Shown here one piece after another: positions 40,095 to 40,161 of a DNA stretch of 40,161 bases (its first letter is position 1; each line of letters opens with the position of its first letter). Source of the stretch: JAJKJG01 sp036556825. Its GTDB lineage: Bacteria > Pseudomonadota > Alphaproteobacteria > Rhizobiales > Beijerinckiaceae. A program made the position numbers and the translations under genes. Under the pieces are notes generated by a model. That model searched no databases and was not told the DNA's origin. It was given only the letters and a program-made list of their open reading frames with translations. The stretch lies in contig DATBIR010000268.1 in assembly GCA_036556825.1 (NCBI GenBank), forward strand, positions 1 to 40,161, given 5' to 3'.

Positions 40095-40161
40095 CGCTGC
40101 ATTCGCCGCCCATGTAAGCCTTTCGGCGCCGGAGGTTAAGCGGGCGCGATCGTCGCGTCGG

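Overview
The window is GC-rich throughout (roughly two thirds G+C by eye). Nearly all genes have G/C at third codon positions. It looks like a chromosomal segment of an alphaproteobacterium, most likely Hyphomicrobiales (Bradyrhizobium/Xanthobacter-like). Supporting signs are two GGAAC-N16-CGTT promoters of the EcfG general-stress type, palindromic intergenic elements of the kind common in that order, TctC-like binding proteins, and a formate dehydrogenase neighbourhood whose gene order I associate with these bacteria. I see no rRNA, tRNA, insertion sequence, prophage or CRISPR array. All family calls are from reading translations; nothing was searched.

Layout. 1-218: 5' end of an unrecognised minus-strand gene, then about 590 bp without a convincing gene. 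808-3747: iron-dependent alcohol dehydrogenase followed by a cobalt-type nitrile hydratase (alpha with a His-rich N-terminus, beta, small activator). 4048-4548: small membrane protein. 4667-7908: amino-sugar recycling, with nagA and a SIS-type glucosamine-6-phosphate deaminase on the minus strand, divergent from murQ. 7948-12950: a tandemly duplicated pair of genes (TctC-like binding protein plus bicupin, twice). 13271-13450: CsbD stress protein behind an EcfG promoter. 13557-18329: TusA, a degenerate MoeA, a MoeA fused to a periplasmic-binding-like domain, and a WD40-cytochrome c fusion. 18360-20052: a secreted hydrolase and two small proteins.

20388-35993 is the centrepiece: a membrane-bound, Tat-exported molybdenum formate dehydrogenase locus. 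It holds a multi-cluster ferredoxin protein (minus strand), a biotin/lipoate-ligase-fold protein with an altered active site, proteins I assign to DUF6505, DUF6352, DUF3305 and DUF3306, a helix-turn-helix/TorD chaperone fusion, a small Tat-target peptide, FdhA (cysteine form), FdhB, the cytochrome b FdhC, and then cofactor genes mobB, moeA, mobA and fdhD. Together these would synthesise the bis-MGD cofactor (MoeA, MobA, MobB), sulfurate it (FdhD, perhaps fed by TusA), insert it (TorD-like chaperone), and pass electrons from formate through FdhB and FdhC to quinone. The role of the five or six proteins of unknown function upstream of fdhA is the main open question.

36168-40094: two small minus-strand genes (one a 53-residue zinc-finger-like protein behind a second EcfG promoter), a Gfo/Idh/MocA oxidoreductase translationally coupled to a zinc-type alcohol dehydrogenase, and an Mrp/ApbC Fe-S carrier ATPase. 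The last 67 bp hold only the region upstream of apbC.
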